DNA of 64,000 nucleotides, from assembly GCA_030530685.1 (NCBI GenBank), contig JAUMUM010000002.1, positions 124,001 through 188,000 of the forward strand, written 5' to 3'. This DNA is from Actinomycetaceae bacterium. GTDB taxonomy: Bacteria > Actinomycetota > Actinomycetes > Actinomycetales > Actinomycetaceae. The notes below the pieces were generated by a model. That model did no database searches. It was not told where the DNA came from and saw only the letters and a list, made by a program, of their open reading frames with translations. Shown in pieces: positions 50,968 through 59,440 of the stretch (positions are counted from its first letter, which is position 1; every line of letters begins with the position of its first letter). The position numbers were made by a program, and so were the translations under genes.

Positions 50968-53685
50968 TCAGGCCGTGGCGGACTCCTCGGCGCTCACCGC
51001 GGCCCTGCCGGCCTCCAGGCGCGCCACCGGGACCCGGAACGGCGAGCAGGACACGTAGTCCAGGCCGATCGAATCGAAGAAGTGGATCGACGCCGGATCC
51101 CCGCCGTGCTCGCCACAGATGCCGCAGTGCAGGTTCGGATTGCCGCGACGTCCGCGACGCACGCCGGTCTCGACCAGCTGGCCGACGCCGCGCACGTCGA
51201 GCGACTCGAAGGGCGAGGTGCCGAAGACGCCGTAGTCGAAGTACTCGTTGAAGAACGAGGCCTCGACGTCGTCACGCGAGAAGCCCCACGTGGTCTGCGT
51301 CAGGTCGTTGGTGCCGAACGAGAAGAAGTCCGACTCCTCGGCGATGCGCTCAGCGCCCAGGGCCGCACGCGGCAGCTCGATCATATTGCCGATGGGCAGG
51401 TCGAGCGCCACGCCGGACTCCTCGCTGACCGAGCGGATGATCTCCAGGGCCTCGTCGCGCACGATCTGCAGCTCGCGATCCGAGCCAATGAGCGGGACCA
51501 TGATCTCCGGGCGCGGGTCGAGACCTTCCTTCTTGCACTGGACGGCGGCCTCGGCGATCGCGCGGATCTGCAGGGCGAACAGCCCCTTGATCTTCAGGCC
51601 GAGGCGCACGCCGCGCAGGCCCAGCATCGGGTTCTGCTCGTGGTTGTCCTTGACCGCCTGGAGCAGGCGCTTCTCGTGATCTGTCGGCTCCTGACCGCGC
51701 TCGGCCTTGAGGGCCAGCTCGACGGTGAGTTCCGTGAGGTCGGGCAGGAACTCGTGGAGCGGCGGGTCGATGAGGCGGACCGTCACCGGCAGGCCGTCGA
51801 GAGCCTTGAAGATGCCGATGAAGTCCGACTTCTGGAGCGGGACGAGCGCGTCGAATGCGGCCTCGCGCTCGTCATCGGTTTCGGCCAGGATGACGGCCTC
51901 GATGAGCTTGCGGCGGTCGCCCAGGAACATGTGCTCCGTGCGGCACAGGCCAATGCCCTGCGCACCGAAGGAGCGGGCGCGCTCGGCGTCCTCGGGCGTG
52001 TCGGCGTTGGCGCGCACCTCTAGGCGGCGCATTTCGTCGGCGCGGGTGAGGATGCGGTCGACCGAGCGGACGAGGTCCTCGGTCTCGGCGTCGGCCGAGG
52101 CGGCCAGGGCCGCGTCCAGACCCTTGGAAATGTAGGTCATGACCGGGGAGTCGACGACGGGAACGCTGCCCTGGAAGACCTCGCCGGAGGTGCCGTCAAT
52201 GGCGATGACGTCGCCGGTCTTGAGCGTGAGGTCCTTGGACTTGACGTAGACGGTGCCCTCGGCCTCGTCGACCACGAGGTCCTCGGCGCCCACGACGCAG
52301 CAGCGCCCCATTCCGCGGGCGACGACGGCGGCGTGCGAGGTCTTGCCGCCGCGCGCGGTCAGCACGCCCGAGGCGGCGACCATGCCGGCCAGGTCATCGG
52401 GATTGGTCTCGCGGCGCACGAGGATGACGGAGGCGCCGGCCTGCGTGCGCGAAATGGCCTGGTCGTTGTTGAGCACGATCTCGCCGACGGCCGCGCCCGG
52501 CGAGGCGGGCATTCCCTTGGTGACGACGACCTTTTCGGCGTCCTTGTCGAACTGCGGGAAGAGCAGCGAGGTCAGCTGGTCGCCCGTGACGCGAGTGATG
52601 GCCTCGTCCTGCGTGATGAGGCGCTCGTCGACGAGCTGGGTGGCCACGCGGAAGGCGGCGGCTGCCGTGCGCTTGCCCACGCGGGTCTGGAGCATCCACA
52701 GCTTGCCCTGCTGGATCGTGAACTCGATATCGCACAGGTCGCGGTAGTGGGTCTCGAGCTTGGTCATGATCTCGCGCAGCTCGTCGTAGGACTTCTTGTC
52801 GAGCTCCTCGAGGTCGGCCAGCGAGAGCGTGTTGCGGATGCCGGCCACGACGTCCTCGCCCTGGGCGTTGACCAGGTAGTCGCCGTAGACTCCCGAGTGG
52901 CCGGTGGAGGGGTCGCGGGTGAAGCAGACGCCGGTTCCGGAGGTCTCTCCCATATTGCCGAAGACCATCGTGCAGACGTTGACGGCCGTGCCGAGGTCGT
53001 TGGGGATGCGCTCGCGGCGGCGGTACAGGCGCGCGCGCTCGGTGTTCCACGAGCGGAAGACGGCCTCAATGGCCAGGTCCATCTGCTTGCGGGGGTCCTG
53101 CGGGAAGTCGGCGCCGGTCTCCTCGCGCACGACCTTCTTGAACTCCTCGACAAGGTGCTTGAGGTCCTCGGTGGTCATGTCGAGGTCGCCCTTGTACCCC
53201 TTGCTCTCCTGGAGCTCATGCAGGATGTCGGAGAAGCGGTCGCCGTCGATGTCCTGAACCGTCTTGCCGAACATCTGGATGAGGCGGCGGTAGGAGTCCC
53301 ATGCGAAGCGGTCATTGCCCGACTGGGCGGCCAGTCCCTCGACGGATTCGTCATTCAGACCGATGTTCAGGACCGTCTCCATCATGCCCGGCATGGAGAA
53401 CTTCGCGCCGGAACGCACGGACACGAGCAGCGGGTCCTTGGCGTCGCCGAGCTTCTTCCCCATGGTGTGCTCGACTTCGCGCAGGTGCTTGGTAACCTCG
53501 ACGTCGAGGCTTTCGGGGGCCGCGCCGGCGGCCAGGTAGGCACGACACGCTTCGGTGGTGATCGTGAAGCCCGGGGGAACGGGCAGGCCCAGGGTGGTCA
53601 TCTCGGAGAGATTCGCGCCCTTTCCACCGAGCAGGTCCTTCATGTCGCGGTTGCCTTCGGTGAATGAGTAGACGTATTTCGTCAT
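50968..53685 (-). CDS. ppdK: Pyruvate, phosphate dikinase
   Basis: A 905-aa enzyme interconverting pyruvate, ATP and Pi with PEP, AMP and PPi. N-terminal ATP-grasp domain (KDLLGGKGANLSEMTTLGLPVPPGFTI), the phosphohistidine swivel domain with ARGGKTSHAAVVARGMG, and the C-terminal PEP/pyruvate TIM barrel (GLCRTEHMFLG, GLRGVRLGLK, SFGTNDLTQTTWGFSRDD, CGICGEHGGDP with its catalytic Cys) are complete. ATG at 53685 follows GGAGG by five bases. PPDK with a soluble pyrophosphatase fits a fermentative glycolysis; it also supplies PEP for the PTS proteins encoded at 57-59 kb. Confidence 0.96.
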   Translation of the reverse strand: MTKYVYSFTEGNRDMKDLLGGKGANLSEMTTLGLPVPPGFTITTEACRAYLAAGAAPESLDVEVTKHLREVEHTMGKKLGDAKDPLLVSVRSGAKFSMPGMMETVLNIGLNDESVEGLAAQSGNDRFAWDSYRRLIQMFGKTVQDIDGDRFSDILHELQESKGYKGDLDMTTEDLKHLVEEFKKVVREETGADFPQDPRKQMDLAIEAVFRSWNTERARLYRRRERIPNDLGTAVNVCTMVFGNMGETSGTGVCFTRDPSTGHSGVYGDYLVNAQGEDVVAGIRNTLSLADLEELDKKSYDELREIMTKLETHYRDLCDIEFTIQQGKLWMLQTRVGKRTAAAAFRVATQLVDERLITQDEAITRVTGDQLTSLLFPQFDKDAEKVVVTKGMPASPGAAVGEIVLNNDQAISRTQAGASVILVRRETNPDDLAGMVAASGVLTARGGKTSHAAVVARGMGRCCVVGAEDLVVDEAEGTVYVKSKDLTLKTGDVIAIDGTSGEVFQGSVPVVDSPVMTYISKGLDAALAASADAETEDLVRSVDRILTRADEMRRLEVRANADTPEDAERARSFGAQGIGLCRTEHMFLGDRRKLIEAVILAETDDEREAAFDALVPLQKSDFIGIFKALDGLPVTVRLIDPPLHEFLPDLTELTVELALKAERGQEPTDHEKRLLQAVKDNHEQNPMLGLRGVRLGLKIKGLFALQIRAIAEAAVQCKKEGLDPRPEIMVPLIGSDRELQIVRDEALEIIRSVSEESGVALDLPIGNMIELPRAALGAERIAEESDFFSFGTNDLTQTTWGFSRDDVEASFFNEYFDYGVFGTSPFESLDVRGVGQLVETGVRRGRRGNPNLHCGICGEHGGDPASIHFFDSIGLDYVSCSPFRVPVARLEAGRAAVSAEESATA

Positions 53686-53847
53686 CAAGTCCTCCATGGA
53701 ACGTCTTCGAATCCGCGGTTGCGGGCCAACCCCAAGGCTAGCATCACGGGAGCGTTTCAGGGAGCGTGAGTAGTGACGAAAGGCCCGATGTTCCCCCTTT
53801 TCACACCGGGTTTCAGCCGCGTTCGAGACCGTCGCACGGGCCCACCC

Positions 53848-54048
53848 TCAGCCGTCGGAAGAAAAATACCCTTTTCCGACCATGTAGGCGCCGACGGCCG
53901 AGGCACCGGTCAGCGGCACCCCGTAGCTGACGAAAATGGCGCTGTAGGACGAGCCGTCGAATCTGGCGATGACGGCCAGCACCGCGAGGATCACCAGCAT
54001 CTCAATCGCGAAGCACAGCGCGGCCATCTTGACGTCGAAGCCCTTCAC
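53848..54048 (-). CDS. Small membrane protein, last gene of the SatD-type operon
   Basis: A 66-aa protein with two hydrophobic segments (about residues 8-27 and 38-56) and few charges. No family recognised. The GTG start overlaps the TGA of the upstream gene (GTGA), so it is translated with it. It is the fourth gene of a tight minus-strand cluster beginning with the SatD-like regulator. Confidence 0.6.
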   Translation of the reverse strand: MKGFDVKMAALCFAIEMLVILAVLAVIARFDGSSYSAIFVSYGVPLTGASAVGAYMVGKGYFSSDG

Positions 54049-54365
54049 GCCTCCCCCTCTCCGCGGCCGTCGGCCGGGCCGCCACCTCGCCCTCGCGCGG
54101 GGCCGGGCTGCCGCCCCGGGCCCGCGTCCCGCTCGATCTGCCTGTCCCTAGCGTATCCCGCGCCGCAGGAGATCGCCGAAACCACCACGGCGATACCGGC
54201 AACGGCCGCGACGGCGCCCGGCGAGACGCCCATGCCGCCCCGGGAGGCCGGGGCCGTGAACCTCTCCCACATGACGAAGACCACGAGCGCGATCATTGCC
54301 AGGCTCACCAGGAAGAAGCGCACGTACGCACGCTTGCCATCTCTGCTTCCGCTTTTTTCTTCCAC
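54045..54365 (-). CDS. Membrane protein, third gene of the SatD-type operon
   Basis: A 106-aa protein: basic N-terminus, two membrane helices (about residues 17-36 and 48-70), and a C-terminal Arg/Gly/Pro-rich tail. GTG at 54365 is selected because GGGAGG lies six bases upstream; a longer frame exists but lacks a site. It sits 20 bp after the preceding gene and overlaps the next by four bases. Function unknown. Confidence 0.6.
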   Translation of the reverse strand: MEEKSGSRDGKRAYVRFFLVSLAMIALVVFVMWERFTAPASRGGMGVSPGAVAAVAGIAVVVSAISCGAGYARDRQIERDAGPGRQPGPARGRGGGPADGRGEGEA

Positions 54366-54385
54366 CCGGAACCTCCCTATGGTCG

Positions 54386-54781
54386 TCAGCGCAGCATCCA
54401 CACCGCCGCGAAGGCGCATGCCGCGGCAACGATATATGAGGTGAGCGTACCGATGATGAACCGTTCCGTCAGAGCCGGGTTGCTCTGAAGGTCCGACCAG
54501 CGCCCCAGGCCCTTGACGGCGACGACGGCCGCCACGAGCTCGGGCCGCCCGGCGAGAATGGCCCCCGTGATGGCGATCCGTTCCAGGATGCCTATCCACG
54601 TGCCGCCCCTGAGAACGCGCGGCTCCACCGTCGAAAGATCCGTGGCGACATGGCCTCCCACATGCTCGGGTGGCCGGGCGCCCGTGCCGGTGGTGCGCGC
54701 CGCCTTGAGGACGAGCTCGACGGCCGCCCATCCGCCGAACACGGAGGCGGCGAGCGCCCCGGCAACGACGAGCGCTCCCAT
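54386..54781 (-). CDS. Membrane protein, second gene of the SatD-type operon
   Basis: A 131-aa protein with four hydrophobic segments (residues 2-24, about 63-78, about 80-92, and 105-130). The central KGLGRWSDLQSNPALTERFIIGTL is a conserved-looking motif shared, as far as I recall, with small actinobacterial membrane proteins that follow SatD-like regulators; the family name is not certain. The ATG shares an A with the regulator's TGA (TGATG), so translation is coupled. Confidence 0.66.
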   Translation of the reverse strand: MGALVVAGALAASVFGGWAAVELVLKAARTTGTGARPPEHVGGHVATDLSTVEPRVLRGGTWIGILERIAITGAILAGRPELVAAVVAVKGLGRWSDLQSNPALTERFIIGTLTSYIVAAACAFAAVWMLR

Positions 54782-55359
54782 CACCTCACCTCCCCGAGCA
54801 GGGCCGCGATGGCCTGCCAGCCACTCATCTCCAGGTCGAGCCGGGCGGCGGTGCGGCGCTGGGAGACGGCCTGCGGCGTCACGCTCAGGCTGGCCGCCAC
54901 CTCGCGCCCGCTGACGCCCTGCTCGAAGGCCTCGACGACCTCGCGCTGCGGCGCGGTCCGCTCCGCGACGATGCTCGCCACGAGCCGGCACAGCGCCTCC
55001 GCGGCGCAGATCTCGGTGCTTTCCTGCGCGGCGCGCATCGCGACGGACTCGGGCCTCTTCTTTGCGGCGTCGACGGCCTGGCGCGCCGCGACGAAGGCCG
55101 GGCCACGGCCCTCCCTGACGGTTTCGGGCACCGCCTCGACCTCGCCGATTCCGATGCCGACATGCCACCCGCCCTCGCGCACGACCGTGCGCACGGCGGC
55201 GACCAGGTTCTCGGGATCGTCGAACAGGGCCTGAACCTCGTCGCCCACCGTGCGCTCGAATCCGACGAGGGGCCGAGCCTGCCGAAGGCTCGCCAAAAGA
55301 TCAGGCACGCGATCGGCACCGGCGCGCGAATCGCGTTGATCGATGGTCACGACGAACAC
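54781..55359 (-). CDS. SatD-like regulator with C-terminal helix-turn-helix
   Basis: A 192-aa protein. Residues 1-110 have the SatD pattern: a start strand with D-x-x-x-S-R (VVTIDQRDSRAG), GDEVQALFDDPENLVAAVR and HVGIGIGEVE. The C-terminal 80 residues hold a helix-turn-helix, QREVVEAFEQGVSGREVAASLSVTPQAVSQRR, here as FEQGVSGREVAASLSVTPQ. GTG at 55359 is preferred over TTG at 55389 because GGAGG stands five bases before it. First gene of a four-gene operon with three small membrane proteins; palindromic CTTAAC/GTTAAG elements lie in its promoter region, which suggests autoregulation. Confidence 0.72.
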   Translation of the reverse strand: MFVVTIDQRDSRAGADRVPDLLASLRQARPLVGFERTVGDEVQALFDDPENLVAAVRTVVREGGWHVGIGIGEVEAVPETVREGRGPAFVAARQAVDAAKKRPESVAMRAAQESTEICAAEALCRLVASIVAERTAPQREVVEAFEQGVSGREVAASLSVTPQAVSQRRTAARLDLEMSGWQAIAALLGEVR

Positions 55360-55384
55360 CGGATCCTCCACACGACACACATAG

Positions 55385-55433
55385 ATCAAGCTTAACGCCT
55401 TGATTCACATCAGTTAAGGACCTGATCTTAACT
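55385..55433. promoter_or_regulatory. Operator cluster upstream of the SatD-like gene
   Basis: Two inverted repeats: ATCAAG-N8-CTTGAT (55385-55404) and AGTTAAG-N8-CTTAACT (55412-55433), each with an 8-bp spacer. The core CTTAAC or its complement GTTAAG appears three times (55391, 55413, 55427). It lies between the regulator start and the end of fhs, so it can only serve the SatD-like operon. Confidence 0.7.
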
Positions 55434-57075
55434 AACGGATTCCGCGAATCTCACCGCCCTCGACGTCGATATCGCAGGCCGAGGGACGCCTCGGCAGCCC
55501 GGGCAGCGTCATGATCGAACCGGAGATGAGGACGACGAAGCCCGCTCCGGCCGAAAGCCTGACCTCGCGGATGGGAACCGTGAAGCCCTCCGGCGCCCCC
55601 AGCATCGTCGCGTCGGTGGAAAACGAGAACTGGGTCTTGGCAATGCACACCGGAAGCGAGCCCCACCCCTCGTCCTGAAGGCGCGCGAGCTCGCGGGCGG
55701 CCGCCGGCTCGAAGCTCACCTCCGCCCCGCGGTAGACGCGGGTGACGATGGCCCGGGCCTTGTCGGCCAGCGTCATATCGTCGGTGTAACACCAGCTCGT
55801 GCGACTCGGGGTCTCCAGCGCGTCGACGACGGCCCGGGCCAAAGCCTCGGCGCCTTCGCTGCCCCGGCTGAAGTGCTCGGCGAGGACGACGTCGATGCCC
55901 AGCGGCTCGACGCTCCTGCGAATGGCGTCGATCTCCTCGGGAGTGTCCGCGGCGAACCGGTTGATGGCCACGATGACTCTCTGCCCGAAGACCTCCTTGA
56001 GGTTCTCGCAATGGCGCACGAGGTTGACCGCGCCGGCTTCGACGGCCCCGACATTGGCCGCCTCCAGGTCGGCCAGGGCCAGCCCTCCGTGGTACTTCAA
56101 AGCGCGCACCGTCGCGACGACCACGGTGAGGTCGGGGGTGATCCCACTCTGCCTCGACACGATGTCGATGAACTTCTCCGCGCCCAGGTCCGCGCCGAAC
56201 CCGGCCTCGGTGACGACGGTATCGCCCAGCCGCAGCGCCGCTCGCGTGGCAATGACCGAATTGGTGCCGTGCGCGATATTGGCAAAGGGTCCACCATGGA
56301 CGAAGGCGGGCGTTCCCTCGAGTGTCTGGACGAGGTTCGGGGCGAGGGCGTCGCGCAGGATCGCCGTCATGGCTCCGACGGCGCCGAGATCAGCGGCCGT
56401 GACGGGCTCGCCCGCACTCGATGCGCCGACGACGATGCGCCCGAGCCGCTCGCGCAGATCGTCGAGGGATTCGGCCATGCAGAAGGTCGCCATGACCTGC
56501 GAGGCCGCGGTGATATCGAAGCCTGTCTCCCGCGTGACCCCGGCCGTCCGCCCTCCCAGGCCAATGACGACGCTGCGCAGCGTGCGGTCGTTCATGTCAA
56601 TGGAGCGGCGGATCGTCACGCTACGCGGGTCGAGGTCGACCGTCTTGAAGTGCAGGGCGTTGTCCACCATCGCAGCCAGGAGGTTGTTGGCCTCGGCGAT
56701 GGCGGCGAAGTCCCCCGTGAAATGTAAATTAATGTCGTCGCCCGGCGTAACCTGTGCCAGGCCGCCGCCAATCGCCCCGCCTTTGATGCCGAAAACCGGC
56801 CCCATGGATGGTTCGCGCAGGGCGAGGACGGGGCGGCGCCCGATCCTCTTGAGCCCGTCGGCCAGCCCGATGGACGTGGTGGTCTTGCCTTCGCCTGCCG
56901 GCGTCGGCGAAATCGCGGTGATCAAAACGAGTGCGGAATCGTCGCGTTCGGGTAGCTGCCGAAGGTAGTCCAGGTCAATTTTGGCTTTGCCGTGTCCATA
57001 CCTAAGCACGTGCTGCGGCGGAATGCCCAGGTCGCCGGCGAGCTCTTCGATTGGTAAAGCTTGCGAAACAGTCAC
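55432..57075 (-). CDS. fhs: Formate--tetrahydrofolate ligase
   Basis: A 547-aa enzyme making 10-formyl-THF from formate, THF and ATP. The P-loop ITAISPTPAGEGKTTTSIGL (residues 53-72), EPSMGPVFGIKGGAIGGG, the AAMVDNALHF region and FVHGGPFANIAHGTNSV are intact, and length is close to the family's 555. GTG at 57075 follows GAGGGAG. The function fits anaerobic one-carbon metabolism, where formate from pyruvate formate-lyase is a carbon source for purines. A 7-7-7 palindrome lies in its upstream region. Confidence 0.95.
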   Translation of the reverse strand: MTVSQALPIEELAGDLGIPPQHVLRYGHGKAKIDLDYLRQLPERDDSALVLITAISPTPAGEGKTTTSIGLADGLKRIGRRPVLALREPSMGPVFGIKGGAIGGGLAQVTPGDDINLHFTGDFAAIAEANNLLAAMVDNALHFKTVDLDPRSVTIRRSIDMNDRTLRSVVIGLGGRTAGVTRETGFDITAASQVMATFCMAESLDDLRERLGRIVVGASSAGEPVTAADLGAVGAMTAILRDALAPNLVQTLEGTPAFVHGGPFANIAHGTNSVIATRAALRLGDTVVTEAGFGADLGAEKFIDIVSRQSGITPDLTVVVATVRALKYHGGLALADLEAANVGAVEAGAVNLVRHCENLKEVFGQRVIVAINRFAADTPEEIDAIRRSVEPLGIDVVLAEHFSRGSEGAEALARAVVDALETPSRTSWCYTDDMTLADKARAIVTRVYRGAEVSFEPAAARELARLQDEGWGSLPVCIAKTQFSFSTDATMLGAPEGFTVPIREVRLSAGAGFVVLISGSIMTLPGLPRRPSACDIDVEGGEIRGIR

Positions 57076-57098
57076 GTCATCTCCCTCGTTGGCGTTCG

Positions 57099-57119
57099 TG
57101 ACCTCCATGATAGAGGTCA
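57099..57119. promoter_or_regulatory. Palindromic operator candidate upstream of fhs
   Basis: TGACCTC-N7-GAGGTCA, perfect 7-bp arms. On the minus strand the spacer holds TATCAT, a plausible -10 hexamer, so a bound dimer would block RNA polymerase. It lies 24 bp upstream of the fhs start. Confidence 0.55.
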
Positions 57120-57329
57120 ATACGGGCATTTCGGATACTAGACATTGCCCTCTACGTATGCTAAATCGACGCTTGGGGCGACGGCGACAGCGGCGGCTTG
57201 CCGGGGTCAGCGTATCGGAGCGTCGACGGGTCGGCACTCTGACGGGACGGCATCGATGGATCGGCGCACGCGCGAACCGGGCGTAAGGGGCGCGAATCCG
57301 CGAGAGAATCGGGCACACCCCGTGAGACC

Positions 57330-57584
57330 TCAGGCGTCGAGGTCGCTGCCGACGAGCGCGGCGATGCGTTCGACGGCGGCGGGGTCGTCGGACTCGATCG
57401 TCACCTCGGCGCCATGCATCGCGCCGAGCCCCATGATCTCGAGGACCGAGGCGGCGTCCGCGCTCTTGTCGCCGTAGCGAAGCGTGACACCGGCGTCGAA
57501 CTGCCCGGCGGCGCTGGCGACGACCGCAGCCGGGCGCGCGTGCAACCCGACCGACGCCGTGATCATGACCGTCTTGCTCGCCAT
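57330..57584 (-). CDS. ptsH: Phosphocarrier protein HPr
   Basis: An 84-aa HPr. The phosphorylation site His15 is in GLHARPAA, and Ser46, the regulatory site in HPr proteins of firmicutes, is present in ADAASVLEIMGL. It carries phosphate from Enzyme I to PTS permeases or to DhaM-type proteins. GGGAAGGGAG precedes the ATG. It follows ptsI by 43 bp in the same direction. No sugar-specific EII gene is in the window. Confidence 0.93.
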   Translation of the reverse strand: MASKTVMITASVGLHARPAAVVASAAGQFDAGVTLRYGDKSADAASVLEIMGLGAMHGAEVTIESDDPAAVERIAALVGSDLDA

Positions 57585-57627
57585 CTCGCTCCCTTCCCGA
57601 GCCCTTACCAGGCATGATAGCGGCTGC

Positions 57628-59295
57628 TCACACGCCGACGGCCTGACGTGCCAGCCCGCGGGCATGCATGCCATCGCGCGCCGAAGCCACGGCCTGCGCG
57701 GCGTCCCGGCACGTCTGAAGGGAAACGGCGGCCAACTGGGCGCCGACGATGGGAATGGCCGGCGGCGCAATGGAAAGCGAAACCACCCCCATTCCTACGA
57801 GCACACAGGCCAGCAGCGGATCGGCGGCGGCCTCCCCGCACACGCAGACGGTCTTGCCCATCTTCACCCCCGCGCGGGCGGTGCGCGCGATGAGCGCGAG
57901 GACGGCGGGCTGCCACGGGTCGTTGTACTCGGCGAGATTGGGCGACAGCCGGTCGGCCGCCATCGTGTACTGGCTGAGATCGTTCGTCCCTATCGAAACG
58001 AAATCCACCCGCTCCAAGAACTGCTCGATGAGTATCGCCACCGAGGGGACCTCGGCCATGATCCCGGCCGTCAGGCCCCGCTCGCGAACCGAGCGGGCGA
58101 ACCACTCGGCCTCCGCGAGGGTCGCGATCATCGGGGCCATCACCCACGCGGAGCCCTCGTGCCCGGAGGCCGCTGCCGCGATGGCGTCGAGCTGGTGCTT
58201 CATGATCTCGGGGTGGAGCCCGTCGATGCGGACGCCGCGCACGCCGAGCGCCGGATTGTCTTCAACCATGAGATTCGCGAAGGCGAGCGGCTTGTCCGAG
58301 CCGGCGTCGAGCGTGCGGAAGACGACCTTCGAGCGCGGAAAGGTCTCGAATATCGGCCGGTACAGCTCCGTCTGCTCGGCAACGCTCGGCTCGACGCGCG
58401 CATTGAGGAAGCTCATCTCGGTGCGGACCATTCCGATGCCTTCGGCCGTGCCGGATTGGGCGGCTTTGCGGGCCTCGTCGAGGTTCCTGACGTTGGCGAG
58501 GATCTCGACGCGGTGGCCGTCGCGGGTTCGGGCCGGCCCCTTCCAGTCGTGCGCGGAGTGGCGCCAGGCGCGGTCGCGGGCGACGTCGGCCATGGCGGCC
58601 TCGGGGTCCGGGTTGACGGTCAGGGCCCCCATGGAGCCGTCGAAGAGGACCATGTCGCCCGCGGAAATGCCGCCCAGTTGGCGCGCCGCGACGATGCAGG
58701 GGATGCCCATCTGCCTGGCGACGATCGCCGTGTGCGACGTCGGCCCGCCGAGCACCGTGGCGATGGCCAGGATCTTATCCGTATCCAGGCCCACGGTGTC
58801 GGCCGGCGAAAGATCGTCGGCCAAAAGGATGCTCGGCTCCTTGGTTGTGGGTATCCCGGGTTCCGGCAGGCCCTGGAGTTCGGCGAGGATGCGGTTTCTG
58901 ATATCGCGAAGGTCGGCCGCGCGCTCGGCCGTCAGTCCGCCGGCCCGCCTGAGCGCGGCGACGTACTTCTCCGTTGCCTTGATGACGGCCTGCAGCGCTG
59001 GCATGCCCTGGCTGATGAGCCGTTCGACCTCCTTGCTCAGACCGCGGTCTCGAGCCAGGCCCGCCAGCATGGTGAGCACGTCGAACGTGTGCCCATCCTC
59101 GCCTTCGGCCCGCGTCGCGAAACGCCCGGATACGGCGCGGGAGGCTGCCTCGTACTGCCGGAACTGCCCCTGCCGAGCACCGACATCGAGCGACGGCGCG
59201 TCTTCGGGTGGCATTCCCGGATGGGCCGCCCATAGCGCCGGGGCGTAGGCCATGCCGGACACGACCGGAGTTCCGTATATTCGCAGGACTTTCAT
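57628..59295 (-). CDS. ptsI: PTS Enzyme I (phosphoenolpyruvate--protein phosphotransferase)
   Basis: A 555-aa Enzyme I, which takes phosphate from PEP and passes it to HPr. The active His188 lies in GGPTSHTAIVARQMGIP, followed by the PEP-binding barrel motifs GIGMVRTEMSFLN, FRTLDAGSDKP, NPALGVRGVR, FVSIGTNDLSQYTMA (DRLSP follows) and CGEAAADP with its catalytic Cys. ATG at 59295 (MKVLRIYG) is preferred: GAGGAG is ten bases upstream, while at 59304 it is too close. In operon with ptsH. Confidence 0.94.
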   Translation of the reverse strand: MKVLRIYGTPVVSGMAYAPALWAAHPGMPPEDAPSLDVGARQGQFRQYEAASRAVSGRFATRAEGEDGHTFDVLTMLAGLARDRGLSKEVERLISQGMPALQAVIKATEKYVAALRRAGGLTAERAADLRDIRNRILAELQGLPEPGIPTTKEPSILLADDLSPADTVGLDTDKILAIATVLGGPTSHTAIVARQMGIPCIVAARQLGGISAGDMVLFDGSMGALTVNPDPEAAMADVARDRAWRHSAHDWKGPARTRDGHRVEILANVRNLDEARKAAQSGTAEGIGMVRTEMSFLNARVEPSVAEQTELYRPIFETFPRSKVVFRTLDAGSDKPLAFANLMVEDNPALGVRGVRIDGLHPEIMKHQLDAIAAAASGHEGSAWVMAPMIATLAEAEWFARSVRERGLTAGIMAEVPSVAILIEQFLERVDFVSIGTNDLSQYTMAADRLSPNLAEYNDPWQPAVLALIARTARAGVKMGKTVCVCGEAAADPLLACVLVGMGVVSLSIAPPAIPIVGAQLAAVSLQTCRDAAQAVASARDGMHARGLARQAVGV

Positions 59296-59354
59296 GCCGG
59301 GCATGCTCCTCGCCGTTCGAGCTTCCTTGCCGTGAGAATCGTGCCCGCCAGGGC

Positions 59355-59375
59355 TTGGCTCACAAGAATAGCCAA
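59355..59375. promoter_or_regulatory. Inverted repeat between ptsI and rbsK
   Basis: TTGGCT-N9-AGCCAA in the divergent spacer. A -10-like TATAGA (59410-59415) for rbsK follows on the plus strand. The repeat is well placed to control ptsI, rbsK or both. Confidence 0.45.
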
Positions 59376-59440
59376 AACGCATGCGGCCAGGTAGTGGCAT
59401 TGCACACCGTATAGACTTGGCGCAAACACGGAGGTTGGCT

